Assembly (NCBI RefSeq): GCF_003063455.1 | Contig: NZ_NESN01000003.1 | Span: 186,001-250,000, forward strand | DNA from: Limnohabitans parvus II-B4 | Lineage (GTDB): Bacteria; Pseudomonadota; Gammaproteobacteria; Burkholderiales; Burkholderiaceae_C | Reading direction: 5' to 3' | DNA: 64,000 nucleotides | Shown: positions 1-8,784 of the stretch, piece by piece | Layout of the letters: every line of letters starts with the position of its first letter | Position numbering within the stretch: the stretch's first letter is position 1 | Position numbers and translations under genes: made by a program | The notes under the pieces: generated by a model | Seen by the model: the letters and a program-made list of their open reading frames with translations, nothing else | The model's database searches: none | Told to the model about the DNA's origin: nothing

Positions 1-521
1 GGGTCCATCGTGAAGTATTCGCGACTCCAGTCCACGCTGTCGCCCATGCGGCGCATCTGGCTGGTGATGGTGCTGCCGGACTCTTCTTTCCACTCCCAAA
101 CCTTGCTTACAAAGTTCTTGCGGGCTTCGGCAGGTGTGGGGCCCATGTCGTGGCGGCTGATGCCTTTGGCTTGCAGCTGGCGCTCCACCACGATTTGGGT
201 GGCGATGCCCGCGTGGTCGGTGCCGGGAATCCATGCGGTGTTGAAACCCGACATGCGGTGGTAGCGGGTCAACGAGTCCATGATGGTCTGGTTGAACGCG
301 TGGCCCATGTGCAGGGTGCCGGTCACGTTGGGCGGGGGCAGCTGGATGGCGAACGCTGGTGCGCCGTCTTTGGCCGCTTGGGTGCCACGGAAGCCGGCCA
401 CGCCATAACCGCGCTTTTCCCATTCGGGGCCCCAATGGGCTTCCAGTGCTGCGGGCTCAAACGATTTGGACAGGCTCTCAAGGCCGGGTTGGTTCACGGG
501 AGTGACAGGCGCGTTGCTCAT
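1..521 (-). CDS. valS: Valyl-tRNA synthetase, N-terminal part (runs off the left edge)
   Basis: Class I aminoacyl-tRNA synthetase that charges tRNA-Val in the cytoplasm. Only the first 173 or so residues are in the window; the rest continues past base 1. The class I ATP-binding signature appears as [13 protein letters not shown] (HMGH near residues 71-74), followed by the conserved stretch [13 protein letters not shown], which is characteristic of ValRS. The ATG at 521 opens with [10 protein letters not shown] and is followed by the usual short variable N-terminus before the Rossmann core. The upstream gap to the divergent rubrerythrin gene is 243 bases and should hold promoters for both genes, but I see no convincing hexamer pair in it. 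Confidence 0.95.
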   Translation of the reverse strand, partial: MSNAPVTPVNQPGLESLSKSFEPAALEAHWGPEWEKRGYGVAGFRGTQAAKDGAPAFAIQLPPPNVTGTLHMGHAFNQTIMDSLTRYHRMSGFNTAWIPGTDHAGIATQIVVERQLQAKGISRHDMGPTPAEARKNFVSKVWEWKEESGSTITSQMRRMGDSVDWSREYFTMD

Positions 522-764
522 GGCTGGGGCTTCTTAAAAAGAAAAACGGCACCTCAGCAGATGCCGCGCAGGACGTTCTCAGTCCAAAAAAGGCATTTTA
601 CCTAGGCGGCAGCTTGCGATGGGTCAAGTCCGGCCTGATTGCTTTGCTCAATTTTCGTGATTGGTTCAATTGATTGGGCACTGGCTCGGGTCTGAGAGTA
701 ATCTGAGTTCCTCTGGCGATCCTGTCAGAGCATTCAAATTTCTAAATCCATTTAGGAGATCACC

Positions 765-1187
765 ATGGCTGCACTCAAAGGCTCACGGACGGAGCAGTGC
801 CTGAAAGACGCCTTCGCTGGCGAATCCCAGGCCAATCGGCGCTATTTGTACTTCGCGAACAAGGCAGACATTGAAGGTCAGAACGATGTAGCAGCTCTGT
901 TCCGCTCTACCGCAGAAGGCGAGACAGGTCACGCCCACGGTCACCTGGAGTTTTTGGAGCAATCCGGCGACCCGGCCACGGGGCTGCCCATTGGCTCGAC
1001 CCGTCAAAACCTGGCTTCGGCCGTGGCGGGCGAAACCCACGAGTACACCGACATGTACCCGGGCATGGCCAAAACCGCCCGCGAAGAAGGTTTCGATGAA
1101 GTGGCTGATTGGTTTGAGACGCTGGCCAAGGCAGAGCGCTCACACGCCAATCGGTATCAAAAAGCCTTGAACGAATTGGTGGATTGA
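765..1187 (+). CDS. Rubrerythrin-family diiron protein without rubredoxin domain
   Basis: A 140-residue ferritin-like four-helix protein, expected to reduce peroxide at a diiron centre in the cytoplasm. Metal-ligand positions are visible: E20 in [11 protein letters not shown]53xxH56 in GETGH, E90 in GETHEY and E124xxH127 in ERSHANRY. Classical rubrerythrins carry a C-terminal rubredoxin with two CxxC pairs; this one stops after the ferritin-like domain, so it needs an external electron donor. A good ribosome site (aggag) precedes the ATG. It is followed on the same strand by an Fe-S CCG-domain protein and a DUF3501 protein, a trio I recall from other proteobacteria; the CCG protein could be the electron donor, which is inference. 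Confidence 0.93.
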   Translation: MAALKGSRTEQCLKDAFAGESQANRRYLYFANKADIEGQNDVAALFRSTAEGETGHAHGHLEFLEQSGDPATGLPIGSTRQNLASAVAGETHEYTDMYPGMAKTAREEGFDEVADWFETLAKAERSHANRYQKALNELVD

Positions 1188-1299
1188 TCCTCGGTCAGTC
1201 CTGCACCCGCTGCATTGTGCAGCGGGTTTATCTCAAAGTTTGTTGCCTTGAATTTTCAGATAAGCCCCCCAAAAAACAGGCTGTTAACAGGAGCACACC

Positions 1300-2649
1300 A
1301 TGGCCAAAGAAGGCAACCTCGAAGCCCCCACCCGGCACGCCCTGGACTGGCAAAACCCTGACTTCTACAACGAAGACAAGTGCCTGGACGAGTTAGAGCG
1401 TATTTTTGACATTTGCCATGGCTGCCGACGCTGCGTGAGTTTGTGCGGTGCTTTTCCTACCTTGTTTGATCTGGTCGATGAAAGCAGCACCATGGAAGTC
1501 GATGGCGTCGACAAAAAGGACTACTGGAAAGTGGTGGACCAGTGCTACATGTGCGACCTGTGCTACATGACCAAATGCCCCTACACCCCGCCCCACGCGT
1601 GGAACCTCGACTTTCCGCATACCATGCTGCGGGCCAAAGCCATCAAATTCAAAAAAGGCGAAGTCGGCACGGCCGAAAAGTTTTTGGCTTCCACTGACGT
1701 TCATGGTTCGTTTGCCGGCATCCCGATCGTGGTGCAGGCGGTCAACGCCATCAACAAAACCGAAACTGCGCGCAGCATCCTGGAAAGCGTGGCGGGCGTG
1801 GACAAAAACGCCTGGTTGCCTGCTTTGGCGACTCAAAAATTCCGCTCCAGTGCCCCGGATGCAAAGGCGTCCAAAGAGGTGGACGGCGAGAAAACACCCG
1901 GCAAAGTGGCGATCTTTTCCACTTGCTACATCAACTACAACGAGCCCGGCATCGGCCATGATCTGCTGAAGATCCTTGACCACAACGACATCCCTTATGT
2001 GCTGGTCGAGAAAGAAAAGTGCTGCGGTATGCCTAAGCTCGAGCTCGGCGACCTGGACTCGGTCAAGCAATCCAAAGAAGCCAATATCCCGGTGCTGGCC
2101 CAATACGCCAAAGACGGCTTTGCCATCATGGCGGCGGTGCCCAGCTGCGCCTTGATGTTCAAGCAAGAAATTCCGTTGATGTTCCCCGATTGCACCGACA
2201 CCCAGTTGGTCAAAGAAGCCATGTGGGACCCGTTTGAGTACTTCATGGCCCGCAAGCGCGATGGCTTGCTCAAGACCGAATTTCCTCAAGCCTTGGGCAA
2301 TGTGAGCTACCAAATTCCTTGCCACGGCCGGGTGCAGAACATCGGCAAAAAAACCGAAGAAATGCTCAAGATGATCCCGGACACCGAGATCAATACCATT
2401 GAGCGATGCTCGGGCCACGCGGGCACCTACGGCGTCAAAAAAGGCTCGCACGACATGGCCATGAAAATCGGAAAACCCGTGTTCAAGGCCATGGCCACCA
2501 TGAAAGATGGCTCCAAGCCCGACTTCATCAGCTCCGACTGCCCGCTGGGCGGCCACCACATTGCCCAAGGCTTTGAGGTCAACGGTTTGGGTGCCCCCGA
2601 ACTGAACCACCCCTTGACCCTGGTGCGCAAAGCCTACGGTCTCAAATAA
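1300..2649 (+). CDS. Heterodisulfide-reductase-like (GlpC/CCG) iron-sulfur protein
   Basis: A 449-residue Fe-S protein. Two 4Fe-4S ferredoxin motifs are seen near the N-terminus, C39xxCxxC45xxxC49 and C82xxCxxC88xxxxC93 (the latter ending in a CP pair), followed by cysteine-rich CCG-type segments (FSTCYINYNEPG, EKCCGMPKLELGD, PCHGRVQNIG, RCSGHAGTYG). This is the arrangement of GlpC and HdrD-like subunits, which pass electrons between Fe-S clusters and quinone or thiol/disulfide partners. No membrane segment or signal peptide is visible. The start has a clear ribosome site (caggag) 6-7 bases upstream. It sits between rubrerythrin and DUF3501, and the three probably form one oxidative-stress operon. 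The substrate is unknown. Confidence 0.85.
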   Translation: MAKEGNLEAPTRHALDWQNPDFYNEDKCLDELERIFDICHGCRRCVSLCGAFPTLFDLVDESSTMEVDGVDKKDYWKVVDQCYMCDLCYMTKCPYTPPHAWNLDFPHTMLRAKAIKFKKGEVGTAEKFLASTDVHGSFAGIPIVVQAVNAINKTETARSILESVAGVDKNAWLPALATQKFRSSAPDAKASKEVDGEKTPGKVAIFSTCYINYNEPGIGHDLLKILDHNDIPYVLVEKEKCCGMPKLELGDLDSVKQSKEANIPVLAQYAKDGFAIMAAVPSCALMFKQEIPLMFPDCTDTQLVKEAMWDPFEYFMARKRDGLLKTEFPQALGNVSYQIPCHGRVQNIGKKTEEMLKMIPDTEINTIERCSGHAGTYGVKKGSHDMAMKIGKPVFKAMATMKDGSKPDFISSDCPLGGHHIAQGFEVNGLGAPELNHPLTLVRKAYGLK

Positions 2650-2660
2650 GGAAAACCGCC

Positions 2661-3251
2661 ATGCAACTGACCGGAAAAATCACGCCCGAGACCCTGATGT
2701 CTTTGGAGGCGTACACCAAGTGGCGCAAGGTCCGCAAGCCCGAGGTGATCGCCCACCGCAAGCTGCGCAGCGTGCAGTTGGGTGAACACATCAACGTGCA
2801 GTTTGAGAGCGAAACCACCATCCGCTACCAAATTCAGGAGATGCTGCGCATCGAAAAAGTCTTCGAAGAAGAGGGCATCCTGCAAGAGATCGAGGCCTAT
2901 GCCCCGCTGGTGCCGGACGGCAGCAATTGGAAGGGCACCATGATGATCGAGTACACCGACATCCACGAGCGCAAGCGCGAGCTGGCCAAATTGATCGGCG
3001 TGGAAGACCGCATGTTTGTGGAGGTCGAAGGCCATGCCCGCGTGTACGCCATTGCCGACGAAGACCTGGACCGCGAGACCGAAGAAAAAACCTCAGCTGT
3101 GCACTTTTTGCGCTTTGAACTCACCCCCGTCATGTGCGCGGCCGTGAAGGCGGGCGCTGGCGTCAAGATGGGTTGTGACCATACCCACTACCCCTCTCAC
3201 CTCGATATCGCTGCTGACACCCTGGCCAGTTTGGCGGGCGATCTCAAGTAA
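2661..3251 (+). CDS. DUF3501 family protein
   Basis: A 196-residue soluble protein recognised as DUF3501 from its opening (a short lead, then LEAYTKWRKVRKPEVIAHR) and from its constant position behind a rubrerythrin and a CCG Fe-S protein. It follows the Fe-S gene by 11 bases, with an aagga ribosome site, so it is almost certainly cotranscribed. A late segment (MGCDHTHYPSH) contains a Cys and three His residues that could bind metal; this is an observation, not an established site. No enzymatic activity is known to me for this family. The operon ends directly after it at a strong terminator. Confidence 0.82.
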   Translation: MQLTGKITPETLMSLEAYTKWRKVRKPEVIAHRKLRSVQLGEHINVQFESETTIRYQIQEMLRIEKVFEEEGILQEIEAYAPLVPDGSNWKGTMMIEYTDIHERKRELAKLIGVEDRMFVEVEGHARVYAIADEDLDRETEEKTSAVHFLRFELTPVMCAAVKAGAGVKMGCDHTHYPSHLDIAADTLASLAGDLK

Positions 3252-3272
3252 ACGACTGCGTTCAGCCCACAA

Positions 3273-3310
3273 AAAAGCCGGAGCAGGCCGCAAGGCCCAC
3301 TCCGGCTTTT
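3273..3310. terminator. Bidirectional intrinsic terminator between DUF3501 and the Bug-family gene
   Basis: The inverted repeat AAAAGCCGGAG ... CTCCGGCTTTT is flanked by A- and T-runs on its two sides, so it can stop transcription coming from the rubrerythrin operon on the plus strand and from the solute-binding gene on the minus strand. The loop itself contains a small ggcc/ggcc pairing. Confidence 0.85.
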
Positions 3311-3323
3311 GAACGTTTGGTGC

Positions 3324-4295
3324 TCAGTCCAGCTTGATGTTGGCGGCCTTGATGGCTTGCGTCCAGTCGGCGATGTCGCGGTCCAAAATTTTGGTCATCT
3401 CGGTGGGGGCGACAAAGCGCACTTCAATGCCAGCAGCATCGGCGCGTTGTTTGCTCTCGGGCAAGTCCAGGCTGCGCTTCACGGCATCGGCCAATTGGGT
3501 CACCACGGCAGGTGGTGTGCCCGCTGGGGCGTACAAAGCCACCCACGACTCGAGGTCAAAGTTGGGGTAACCGGCTTCGGCCATGGTGGGCACTTGGGGC
3601 ATGCCTGCGTGGCGTTTTTTGCCCGTGACAGCCAAGGCCTTGAGCTTGCCGCCCTGGATGTGTTGCATCACCGAAGGCGGTGTGGTCATGAACACCTGCA
3701 CCTGGCCGCCCAACACGTCCGCAATGGCTTGGCCCGAGCCTTTGTAGGGCACATGCACTAGGTTCACGCCGGTTTGCTGTTTGAAGATTTCGGTGCCGAT
3801 GTGCGAGACCGAGCCATTGCCTTGCGAGGCGTAGTTCAGCTTGCCGGGGTTTTGTTTGGCGTAGGCAATAAACTCCTTCATGTTGTTGGCGGGCACCGAG
3901 GGGTGCACCGCCACCACGTTGGTGGCCACGGTGATCAGGCCCACGGGCGTCAGGTCTTTCAGCTCCCAAGGCAGCTTGGTCATCAGGATCGGGTTGGCAA
4001 CGTGGTAACCCGAGTACGACACCAGCAGCGTGTGGCCATCTTTGGGGGCGCGAGCCACTTGCTGGTAGGCCAGGTTGCCACTCGCGCCGCCCTTGTTTTC
4101 CACCACGATGGACTGGCCGATCAAGCGGCCCAGCGGCTCAGAGATCAGGCGGGCCGAGGTGTCGACCAAGCCGCCGGGTGGCACGGGCACGACCAAGGTG
4201 ATGGGCTTGCTGGGGAAGGCTTGCGCCATCAGGGCCAAGGGAGCGCACAGGCTGGCCACAGCCAGCAGTTTGGAAAATTGACGTCGGGTGTTCAT
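3324..4295 (-). CDS. Bug family (TctC-like) tripartite tricarboxylate transporter substrate-binding protein
   Basis: A 323-residue periplasmic solute-binding protein. The N-terminus has a classic Sec signal peptide (RRQFSK, then a hydrophobic stretch, then ALMAQA cleavage region near residue 26), followed by the Bug opening FPSKPITLVVPVPPGG. The downstream block GSVSHIGTEIFKQQTGV and the VPYKGSGQAIADVLGGQVQ segment are diagnostic. These proteins are hugely expanded in Burkholderiales and bind carboxylates; most are orphans without TctA/TctB, and none is next to this gene either. The ligand cannot be read from sequence. It lies 29 bases downstream of an old yellow enzyme on the same strand, suggesting cotranscription. 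Confidence 0.93.
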   Translation of the reverse strand: MNTRRQFSKLLAVASLCAPLALMAQAFPSKPITLVVPVPPGGLVDTSARLISEPLGRLIGQSIVVENKGGASGNLAYQQVARAPKDGHTLLVSYSGYHVANPILMTKLPWELKDLTPVGLITVATNVVAVHPSVPANNMKEFIAYAKQNPGKLNYASQGNGSVSHIGTEIFKQQTGVNLVHVPYKGSGQAIADVLGGQVQVFMTTPPSVMQHIQGGKLKALAVTGKKRHAGMPQVPTMAEAGYPNFDLESWVALYAPAGTPPAVVTQLADAVKRSLDLPESKQRADAAGIEVRFVAPTEMTKILDRDIADWTQAIKAANIKLD

Positions 4296-4324
4296 TTGTC
4301 TCTCTCTTTTTTGGGGGGTGAAAA

Positions 4325-5446
4325 TCAGCGCATGCCAATCTTGGCGTCGTTGAAAATGTTTTTGGCTTCGCGGGGCAAGCTGCGCCAGTACTGGTGTTGC
4401 GCATCAACGGTGCCGCCCAAGGCCACCGCCGCTTCCCAGCCCCAGCGCGGCTTGTACAAAAAGCTGCGGGCCAGCGCCACCAAGTCGGCGTCGCCACGCT
4501 GCAGCACGGCTTCGGCTTGGGCGGGCTCGGTGATCAGGCCCACGGCGATGGTGGTCAGGGCCGATGCTTCCTTGACTGCTTTGGCCAGGTGCACTTGGTA
4601 CTCGGGGCCCAGGGTGATTTTTTGCAAGGGCGACACGCCGCCCGACGAGATGTGCACGAACTGCGCCCCGGCTTGTTTGAGCAGGACGGACAGCTGAGCA
4701 GTTTCTTCGATCCTCCAGCCACCATCCACCCAGTCGGTGCCCGAGATGCGCATGCCCAGCGTGCCGCCAAAGGCTTCGCGCACGGCTTTAAACACTTCCA
4801 TCGGAAAGCGAATGCGGTTTTCAAACGAACCGCCGTATTGGTCGGTGCGCTGGTTGGAAATGGGCGACAAAAACTGGTGCAGCAAATAGCCGTGCGCGGC
4901 GTGCAGCTCTACCGCTTCGATGCCCAGCTCGTGGCTACGCCGGGCGGTGTTCACAAAGTCGGCCTTGATTTGCGCGATGTCGGCCAGACTCAGTTCGGTG
5001 GGCGCGGCTTCTTGGGGCAAGTGCGGCAGGGCGCTGGGCGCCACGGTCTGCCAGCCGCCGTTTTCGGGTGCGATCAACATGCCGCCGTCCCAGGGGGCGG
5101 CGCTCGAAGCCTTGCGGCCTGCGTGGCTGATCTGGATGCACACGGGCATGGCGGGGGCTTGGCGTCGGGCGCGGTGCAGTTTGTCGGCCAGCGCTGCCTG
5201 CGTCGCGTCGTCCCACAGGCCCAAACAACCGGGGCTGATGCGGCCCACGGCCGACACGGCGGTGGCCTCGATGGTGAACAAGCCCGCGCCGCTGTTGAGC
5301 ATGTTGGTCCAGTGCGTCAGGTGCCAGTCGGTGGCCTTGCCGTGGTCGGCCGAGTACTGGCACATGGGTGCCACCACGATGCGGTTTGGCAAGGTGAGCG
5401 GGCCAGAGGGCGCGTTGAAGGTGAAGGGTGTGAAGAGCAGGCTCAT
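4325..5446 (-). CDS. NADH:flavin oxidoreductase, old yellow enzyme (YqjM-like)
   Basis: A 373-residue FMN-dependent TIM-barrel ene-reductase of the cytoplasm, reducing activated C=C bonds with NAD(P)H. Typical features are the opening LFTPFTFNAPSGPLTLPNRI, the APMCQYSA segment (Cys near the flavin, as in the YqjM subgroup), QISHAGRKA, the HAAHGYLLHQFLSP block and the C-terminal phosphate-binding region (AVGLITEPAQAEAVL, DLVALARSFL). The length is normal for the family. It is first in a likely two-gene unit with the Bug-family binding protein downstream. The upstream gap contains a repeat array rather than an obvious regulator. Confidence 0.93.
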   Translation of the reverse strand: MSLLFTPFTFNAPSGPLTLPNRIVVAPMCQYSADHGKATDWHLTHWTNMLNSGAGLFTIEATAVSAVGRISPGCLGLWDDATQAALADKLHRARRQAPAMPVCIQISHAGRKASSAAPWDGGMLIAPENGGWQTVAPSALPHLPQEAAPTELSLADIAQIKADFVNTARRSHELGIEAVELHAAHGYLLHQFLSPISNQRTDQYGGSFENRIRFPMEVFKAVREAFGGTLGMRISGTDWVDGGWRIEETAQLSVLLKQAGAQFVHISSGGVSPLQKITLGPEYQVHLAKAVKEASALTTIAVGLITEPAQAEAVLQRGDADLVALARSFLYKPRWGWEAAVALGGTVDAQHQYWRSLPREAKNIFNDAKIGMR

Positions 5447-5590
5447 GGGGGCTTGTAGTGGGTGTCGTTTTTTGGCTTGGCACGCGATGGCGTGCTGAGC
5501 CCCGGATCTTATGGAAAATCGCGAGGATGCTTATCCGTTGTGTGACAGTGATGACTTGCCTGTGCGATCCGGGATTTGATGCACACGCTT

Positions 5591-5702
5591 GTCACCTCGG
5601 ATTTGATCCATACCCTCTGTCACCCCAGACTTGATCCATACCCTCTGTCACCCCAGACTTGATCCATACCCTCTGTCACCCCGGACTTGATCCGGGGTCC
5701 AT
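5591..5702. repeat. Tandem array: four 28-bp copies of a REP-like unit
   Basis: The hexamer gtcacc begins at 5591, 5619, 5647 and 5675, an exact 28-base period. The unit reads approximately gtcacccc(a/g)gacttgatcc followed by ataccctct. The first copy has ctcggattt in place of cccagactt, and the last is cccggacttgatccgggg, the closest to a self-complementary REP half. The array occupies most of the 336-base gap between the old yellow enzyme gene and truC. There are no unique spacers, so this is not CRISPR. Confidence 0.9.
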
Positions 5703-5737
5703 GTATTGGTCTTTTGCACAGGACGGATGGCCATGCG

Positions 5738-5816
5738 GGGATGGATCCCGGGTCAAGCCCGGGATGACCTGTCCCCCCGGGATCACGTTTGAGGTGGGCA
5801 AGCGCGGGATGACATG
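5738..5816. repeat. Inverted REP-like element running into the 3' end of truC
   Basis: The block gatggatcccgggtcaagcc followed by cgggatgac (about 5740-5767) is the reverse complement form of the last unit of the neighbouring array, so together they can fold into a large hairpin like a bacterial interspersed mosaic element. A further partial copy (gcgggatgac near 5803-5813) lies inside the last codons of truC, so repeat sequence supplies the C-terminus of that protein. Confidence 0.7.
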
Positions 5817-6517
5817 CCGTCAGTCGCAAAAGCATCCCAAAGCCCCCACTCGCTCGGCATAGGCGATTCCAGTCGCAGCAACTCACCGCTGACCGGGTGG
5901 GGCAGTTCTAAACTTGCCGCATGCAACCACAGCCGCTGCAGCCCGAGCAAGTCGGCCACCGCCCGATTGAGCGGGCCTTTGCCGTGGGTGGCGTCGCCGA
6001 TGATCGGGTGGGCGATGTGCTTCATGTGGCGTCGCAGTTGGTGGCGGCGGCCCGTTAGGGGTTGCAGCTGCACCTCGGCCCAGCGCAGGCTGTCAAAGTT
6101 CCCCTGCGCAATGGGCAGCTCGCCTCGCCGCAGCGTTTCATAGCGCGTCTGGGCGGACTGGATTTCTTCACGTTCAAGGCGCATGTCGTCGGGCATGCGC
6201 TTCAAGGGGTGGTCGATCAGGCCTTCTGGCAAAGGCCATCCCCGCACGATGGCGCGGTAAGTCTTGTGCAGACCCTCACCCGTTTCAAAGGCTTGCCCCA
6301 GCGTGCGGGCCACCTCGGCGCTCAGCGCAAACAGCAGCACGCCGCTTGTGCCCTTGTCCAGACGGTGCACGGGCCAGACGTGCCGCCCGATCTGGTCGCG
6401 CAGGGTTTGCAGCACAAAGCGGGTTTCACCCCTGTCCAGCGGGGTGCGATGCACCAGCCAGCCCGCAGGCTTGTGCACGATGGCGAGATAATCGTCCAGG
6501 TAAAGGATGTCGAGCAT
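5783..6517 (-). CDS. truC: tRNA pseudouridine synthase C (RluA family)
   Basis: Converts U65 of some tRNAs to pseudouridine (function known for E. coli TruC). The RluA catalytic motif is present as HRLDKGTSG, with the catalytic Asp; the TruC-type start [20 protein letters not shown] and the late [21 protein letters not shown] block match the family. I chose the ATG at 6517 because it aligns with the family N-terminus; a TTG at 6541 would add eight residues. This ATG overlaps the yaaA start codon on the other strand (palindrome CATG, 6515-6518). The C-terminal tail ([12 protein letters not shown]) is encoded by REP-type repeat and is probably not conserved. Confidence 0.92.
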   Translation of the reverse strand: MLDILYLDDYLAIVHKPAGWLVHRTPLDRGETRFVLQTLRDQIGRHVWPVHRLDKGTSGVLLFALSAEVARTLGQAFETGEGLHKTYRAIVRGWPLPEGLIDHPLKRMPDDMRLEREEIQSAQTRYETLRRGELPIAQGNFDSLRWAEVQLQPLTGRRHQLRRHMKHIAHPIIGDATHGKGPLNRAVADLLGLQRLWLHAASLELPHPVSGELLRLESPMPSEWGLWDAFATDGMSSRACPPQT

Positions 6518-7292
6518 GTTGTTCTTATTGTCACCCGCCAAATCTTTGGACTACGAAACCCCCGCAGCGGGCGTGCCCCACACGCTGCCACAGTTCGTGC
6601 CGCAATCGCAGGCCCTCATTGAGGTGCTGCGCCAAAAGTCGCCCCAGCAAATCGCCGAATTGATGGACTTGTCGGACGCGCTGTCGGCCCTGAACGTGGC
6701 CCGCTACGAAGCCTGGACGCCCAAGTTCACCGCCAAGAATGCCAAGCAGGCCGTGCTGGCCTTCAATGGCGACGTGTACGAAGGTCTGGACGCCAAGACC
6801 CTGAGCGCCAAAGACCTGGACTGGGCTCAAACCCATGTGGGCATTTTGAGTGGCCTGTACGGCGTGTTGCGCCCGCTGGACTGGATGCAGCCCTACCGCC
6901 TGGAAATGGGCACCACACTGCAAACCGACAAGGGCAGCAACCTGTACAAGTTTTGGGGGCCGCAAATTGCCGACTACCTGAACGCCCAGCTGGCCAAAGA
7001 CAAAACCCCGGTCATCGTGAACCTGGCCTCGCAAGAGTATTTCAAGTCGGTGGACCGCAAAACCCTCAAGGCCCGCGTGATCGAGTGTGTGTTTGAAGAC
7101 TTCAAGGGCGGCAAATACAAAATCATCAGCTTCAACGCCAAGCGGGCGCGGGGCTTGATGGCGCGATTCGCCATCCAAAACAAAATCACCCACCCAGAAG
7201 GGCTGCTGGGTTTTGATCTGGAAGGCTACGCCTACGACCCGCAAGTGTCCGAGCCTGACCGTTTGGTGTTCCGCAGAAAGGTGCAAGCATGA
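6516..7292 (+). CDS. yaaA: Peroxide stress protein YaaA
   Basis: YaaA (DUF328) limits intracellular free iron and so protects DNA and protein under hydrogen peroxide stress in E. coli. The protein begins [16 protein letters not shown], matching the family start, and contains the conserved [22 protein letters not shown] and [11 protein letters not shown] blocks; length is the usual 258 residues or so. An ATG nine bases earlier (6507) is in frame and possible. The start codon overlaps that of truC on the opposite strand, so any promoter for yaaA must lie inside the truC coding region. An aagga sequence at 6503-6507 gives a plausible ribosome site. It overlaps queF by four bases (ATGA), implying coupling. 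Confidence 0.95.
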   Translation: MLFLLSPAKSLDYETPAAGVPHTLPQFVPQSQALIEVLRQKSPQQIAELMDLSDALSALNVARYEAWTPKFTAKNAKQAVLAFNGDVYEGLDAKTLSAKDLDWAQTHVGILSGLYGVLRPLDWMQPYRLEMGTTLQTDKGSNLYKFWGPQIADYLNAQLAKDKTPVIVNLASQEYFKSVDRKTLKARVIECVFEDFKGGKYKIISFNAKRARGLMARFAIQNKITHPEGLLGFDLEGYAYDPQVSEPDRLVFRRKVQA

Positions 7293-8140
7293 GCATGAAC
7301 TCCCCAGAACAATCCCAACTGGGCAAATCCAGCGCCTATGTCGACCAGTACGACGCCAGCTTGCTGTTCCCGATTCCCCGCGCCACCAAACGCGCCGAGA
7401 TCGGTGTCACCGGGCAACCCGTGTTTTTTGGGGCCGATTTGTGGACCGCGTTTGAGCTGTCCTGGCTCAATACCAAAGGCAAGCCACAGGTGGCGCTGGC
7501 GCACATCACCGTGCCTGCCGAAAGCACGCACATTGTGGAGAGCAAGTCCTTCAAGCTGTATCTGAACAGCTTCAACAACACGCAGCTGGAGAGTGCCGAA
7601 GTGGTGCGCGACATGATCCGCCGCGACATCAGCGCGGCCATCTGGCATGGTGGCGTGGTGCAGGCCAGCGTGGGCGTGAAGCTGCTGCTGCAGGAACACT
7701 TTGACGCCGAGCCCGTGCACGAGCTCGACGGCTTGAACCTGGACCGCATGGACATCGAGTGCACGCGCTACCAGCCTGCACCGGAGCTGCTCAGCGCCAA
7801 TGCCGAAGAACTGCCTGTGAGCGAAACTTTGGTCAGCCACCTGCTCAAAAGCAATTGCTTGGTCACAGGCCAGCCCGACTGGGGCAGCGTGCAAATTACT
7901 TACAGCGGCCCGCAAATCGACCAAGCGGGTCTGCTGCAATACATCGTGAGTTTTCGCAACCACAATGAATTCCATGAGCAATGCGTCGAGCGCATCTTCA
8001 TGGACATCTGGACGCGCTGCAAACCCACCCAGCTGACGGTCTACGCCCGCTACACCCGGCGCGGCGGACTGGACATCAACCCCTGGCGCACCAGCGCCCC
8101 GGGCAAGTTGCCGCCCAATGTGCGCACGGCTCGGCAGTGA
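7289..8140 (+). CDS. queF: NADPH-dependent 7-cyano-7-deazaguanine reductase
   Basis: Reduces the nitrile of preQ0 to the amine of preQ1 in queuosine synthesis for tRNA wobble modification. It is the long two-domain (E. coli type) QueF of 283 residues. The signature [15 protein letters not shown] is near residues 83-97, and the catalytic cysteine is C190 in [14 protein letters not shown], the same number as in E. coli. The C-terminal [16 protein letters not shown] block is also conserved. The gene overlaps yaaA by ATGA. There is no preQ1 riboswitch ahead of it that I can see, as expected for an internal operon position. Confidence 0.97.
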   Translation: MSMNSPEQSQLGKSSAYVDQYDASLLFPIPRATKRAEIGVTGQPVFFGADLWTAFELSWLNTKGKPQVALAHITVPAESTHIVESKSFKLYLNSFNNTQLESAEVVRDMIRRDISAAIWHGGVVQASVGVKLLLQEHFDAEPVHELDGLNLDRMDIECTRYQPAPELLSANAEELPVSETLVSHLLKSNCLVTGQPDWGSVQITYSGPQIDQAGLLQYIVSFRNHNEFHEQCVERIFMDIWTRCKPTQLTVYARYTRRGGLDINPWRTSAPGKLPPNVRTARQ

Positions 8141-8146
8141 ATCAAG

Positions 8147-8458
8147 TCAGTGGGGCCGCACCACCGACAAGTGCAGTCCGGTGGCGTTCAACACAGCCAA
8201 CCAGGTTTTGAGTGTGGGATTGCCGCGTGGACTGAGTGCTCGGTACAGGCTTTCGCGAGGCATGCCCGCTCTCTCGGCCACCGCTGACATGCCTTGCGCC
8301 TCAGCAATGTGCCGCAAAGCTGCCAGCAGTGCTTGTTGCCCGCCGGGTTGATCCGCTTGATCCAGTGCAACCGCGAGGTACTCGTTGGCAAACTCAGGAT
8401 CGGCTTTGAGCATCTCCACAACGGCTTCGTCATGCGGGCGGCTGGTCATGATGGTCAT
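8147..8458 (-). CDS. Antitoxin of a HigBA-like module (HTH, putative addiction module antidote)
   Basis: A 103-residue DNA-binding protein. The C-terminal half has a helix-turn-helix of the lambda repressor type (AEAQGMSAVAERAGMPRESLYRALS, then GNPTLKTWLAVLNATGLHLSVV), the layout of the family usually annotated as 'probable addiction module antidote protein'. It would neutralise the toxin encoded just upstream and repress the shared promoter. The toxin stop and the antitoxin start overlap as ATGA (8455-8458). The toxin-first order is typical for HigBA-like systems. A start at 8449 (MTSRPHDE) is also possible. Confidence 0.9.
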   Translation of the reverse strand: MTIMTSRPHDEAVVEMLKADPEFANEYLAVALDQADQPGGQQALLAALRHIAEAQGMSAVAERAGMPRESLYRALSPRGNPTLKTWLAVLNATGLHLSVVRPH

Positions 8459-8784
8459 TTGAGCTTTCTCCTGTGTTGCCAGTCCAGCCAGTAACGGTGG
8501 GCTTTTTCAATGTCCGCTTGCTGTTTACGCTTGTCACCACCGACCAACAGCAAGATCAAGCGCTGTCCGGCCTGTGCGTAGTAAATCCTGTACCCCGGCC
8601 CCCAATCAATTCGGGCTTCCCAAACGCCTTCACCAACCGGTTTCACATCGCCAAAATTGCCGCTGGCTATTCGGCCAACCCGAATCAAAATTCGGGCCCT
8701 GGCTTGTCGATCCGCCAGTGACATCAACCACAGTGCATAAGGGTCTTCGCCATGTGCGGTCAGGTAATCTCGAACTTCAAACAT
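8455..8784 (-). CDS. RelE/ParE-superfamily toxin of a HigBA-like module
   Basis: A 109-residue small basic toxin. The segment RARILIRVGRIASGNFGDVKPVGEGVWEARI, then GPGYRIYY and LLLVGGDKRKQQADIEKA, is the signature of the phage-derived Gp49/HigB-like 'addiction module killer' family, whose members are ribosome-dependent mRNA endonucleases or relatives of them. It is first in the operon, overlapping the antitoxin start by four bases. A perfect TATAAT lies only a few bases upstream of its ATG on the minus strand, so the transcript may have almost no leader. It marks the left edge of an accessory region that follows queF. Confidence 0.9.
   Translation of the reverse strand: MFEVRDYLTAHGEDPYALWLMSLADRQARARILIRVGRIASGNFGDVKPVGEGVWEARIDWGPGYRIYYAQAGQRLILLLVGGDKRKQQADIEKAHRYWLDWQHRRKLK

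Noticed and set aside
5591-5702. Possible CRISPR array (28-base repeats)
   Set aside because: The units are contiguous with no unique spacers, there are no cas genes, and the sequence is a REP-type palindrome.
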